NCBI GenBank assembly: GCA_005879245.1
Contig: VBLA01000340.1
Coordinates: 1 to 6,290 of the forward strand
Length of the DNA stretch: 6,290 bases
Direction: 5' to 3'
From: Deltaproteobacteria bacterium
Lineage (GTDB): Bacteria > Desulfobacterota > Binatia > DP-6
Made by a program: the position numbers and the translations under genes. The notes under the pieces are model-generated. The model searched no databases. It was not told the origin of the DNA and was given only the letters and a program-made list of their open reading frames with translations. Shown here in pieces: positions 5,252-6,290 of the stretch. Numbering within the stretch: the stretch's first letter is position 1; each line of letters opens with the position of its first letter.

Positions 5252-6290
5252 ACAAGCAGAAGTTCATTCTCCTCGCGGCCCAGAAGGACGCCAAGACGAA
5301 CGACCCGGCGGAGGACGACATCTACCGGGTGGGGACATTCGGGACCGTCGTCCAACTCCTCCGCCTCCCGGACGGGACCGTGAAGGTCCTGGTGGAAGGG
5401 AAGAAGCGGGCCCGCGTCACGCGCTACCTGGCGAATGCCGAGTACTTCCTGGTGGAGGCGGAGGCGATCGAAGAGGTGTGCGGCAAGTCGACGGAGGTGG
5501 AAGCGCTCATCCGGAGCATCAACTCCACCTTCGAGAACTATGTCAAGCTGAACAAGAAGATCCCGCCCGAGATGATCATGTCCGTGGCCTCGATCGACGA
5601 GCCGGCGCGGCTCGCCGATACGATCATGGCCCATCTCGGCATCAAGCTCGAGGACAAGCAGACGCTCCTCGAGATGACGAACCCGGCCGAACGCCTCGAG
5701 AAGGTGCTCGGCTACATGCGGTCGGAGATCGAGATCCTCGAGGTCGAGAAGCGCATCCGTACTCGGGTCAAGAAGCAGATGGAGAAGACCCAGAAGGAGT
5801 ACTACCTCAACGAGCAGATGCGGGCGATCCAGAAGGAGCTCGGCGAGAAGGACGAGTTCAAGAACGAGATCCAGGAGCTCGAGGAGAAGATCAAGCAGAA
5901 GAAGATGTCGGCGGAGGCCCGCGAGAAGGCCGAGAAGGAACTGAAGAAGCTCAAGATGATGTCGCCGATGTCGGCCGAGGCGACGGTCGTCCGCAACTAC
6001 ATCGACTGGCTGATCTCGCTGCCCTGGCACGAGTACACGGAAGACAAGCTCGACATTAAGGAAGCGGAGAAGGTTCTGGAGAGCGATCACTACGGTCTCG
6101 AGAAGGTGAAGCAGCGAATCCTCGAGTACCTCGCGGTCCAGACGCTCGTCGGGCACATGAAGGGGCCGATCCTCTGCTTGGTGGGGCCGCCCGGGGTCGG
6201 GAAGACTTCGCTCGGCAAGTCGATCGCGCGGGCTACGGGCCGGAAGTTCGTTCGGGTGTCACTCGGCGGCGTGCGAGACGAGGCGGAGAT
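5143..6290 (+). CDS. lon: Lon ATP-dependent protease, N-terminal part; start codon absent, 3' end beyond the window
   Basis: Lon is a hexameric AAA+ serine protease with ATPase and protease in one chain, degrading misfolded and regulatory proteins. Frame 1 from 5143 is open to the window edge and reads [20 protein letters not shown], the start of the substrate-binding N-domain. Later landmarks are [12 protein letters not shown], a Lys/Glu-rich coiled coil (about 5770-5960) containing [19 protein letters not shown], the [10 protein letters not shown] segment and Walker A GPPGVGKT (6184-6207). The sequence ends at [10 protein letters not shown], before Walker B, so the protease domain is not seen. 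Spacing from PLRD to Walker A fits full-length Lon, so only about 10-20 N-terminal residues are missing. No ATG, GTG or TTG exists in this frame between the stop at 4687-4689 and ATG 5191. Starting at 5191 would remove the first conserved strand, and CTG 5143 is the only other option. Coding begins about 8 bases after the ClpX end, in the -1 frame. Confidence 0.93.
   Translation, partial: MRVPLLPLRDIIVFPHMVVPLFVGRQKSIRALEEAMNKQKFILLAAQKDAKTNDPAEDDIYRVGTFGTVVQLLRLPDGTVKVLVEGKKRARVTRYLANAEYFLVEAEAIEEVCGKSTEVEALIRSINSTFENYVKLNKKIPPEMIMSVASIDEPARLADTIMAHLGIKLEDKQTLLEMTNPAERLEKVLGYMRSEIEILEVEKRIRTRVKKQMEKTQKEYYLNEQMRAIQKELGEKDEFKNEIQELEEKIKQKKMSAEAREKAEKELKKLKMMSPMSAEATVVRNYIDWLISLPWHEYTEDKLDIKEAEKVLESDHYGLEKVKQRILEYLAVQTLVGHMKGPILCLVGPPGVGKTSLGKSIARATGRKFVRVSLGGVRDEAE

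Noticed and set aside
5094..6059. A 321-codon + strand open frame overlapping the clpX end and lon
   Set aside because: The same DNA in frame 1 reads clear Lon protein. This frame gives a Gly/Arg/Glu-rich sequence without family resemblance.
3683..6156. Two long minus-strand open frames (3683-4930 and 4900-6156) opposite clpP-clpX and lon
   Set aside because: They are mirror images of codon bias in clpX and lon. The Leu/Asp/Glu repeats reflect reverse-complemented GAG/AAG/CTC codons, and no protein family is visible.

Overview
This is a GC-rich bacterial chromosomal window with every supported gene on the + strand. Both tRNA genes lack an encoded CCA end. The right half carries the conserved protein-quality-control order tig-clpP-clpX-lon. 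The N-terminal style of Lon, the single-domain response regulator and a TIGR04073-type secreted protein suggest a free-living Gram-negative of the broad deltaproteobacterial or related deep-branching type (Desulfobacterota, Myxococcota, Binatota and similar). That placement is inference; no marker here fixes the phylum.

Left part (1-1824): a complete tRNA-Lys(CTT) at 8-80 is followed by about 660 bases holding the wreck of a phospholipase D-family gene. Its conserved blocks are readable only by hopping among all three forward frames, and the middle, including most of the second HKD motif, is gone. A small intact gene for an exported protein of the exosortase-associated TIGR04073 type (835-1212) comes next, with the clearest promoter and Shine-Dalgarno in this part. 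It is followed by an orphan CheY-like receiver (1310-1708) and a 116-base spacer holding weak promoter candidates.

Right part (1825-6290): tRNA-Leu(TAG) lies 32 bases upstream of tig and probably shares its transcript. Trigger factor catches nascent chains at the ribosome. ClpP is the serine-protease chamber, ClpX the AAA+ unfoldase that feeds it, and Lon an independent AAA+ protease. Together they form a folding and degradation cluster. A promoter of good quality lies across the tig stop codon in front of clpP, and clpX follows clpP after 8 bases. Lon runs off the right edge just after its Walker A motif.

The most notable feature is the clpX/lon junction near 5135-5145. The ClpX sequence reaches its normal end but has no stop codon there, and recognisable Lon coding begins within about 8 bases in the -1 frame with no ATG, GTG or TTG available to start it. 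Either a short segment (clpX stop, spacer, lon start) has been lost, in the organism or in the assembly, or the two proteins are joined in some unusual way. Other observations worth attention are a 9-bp perfect inverted repeat that puts one candidate tig start codon in its loop and the other in its stem, and the decayed PLD gene.
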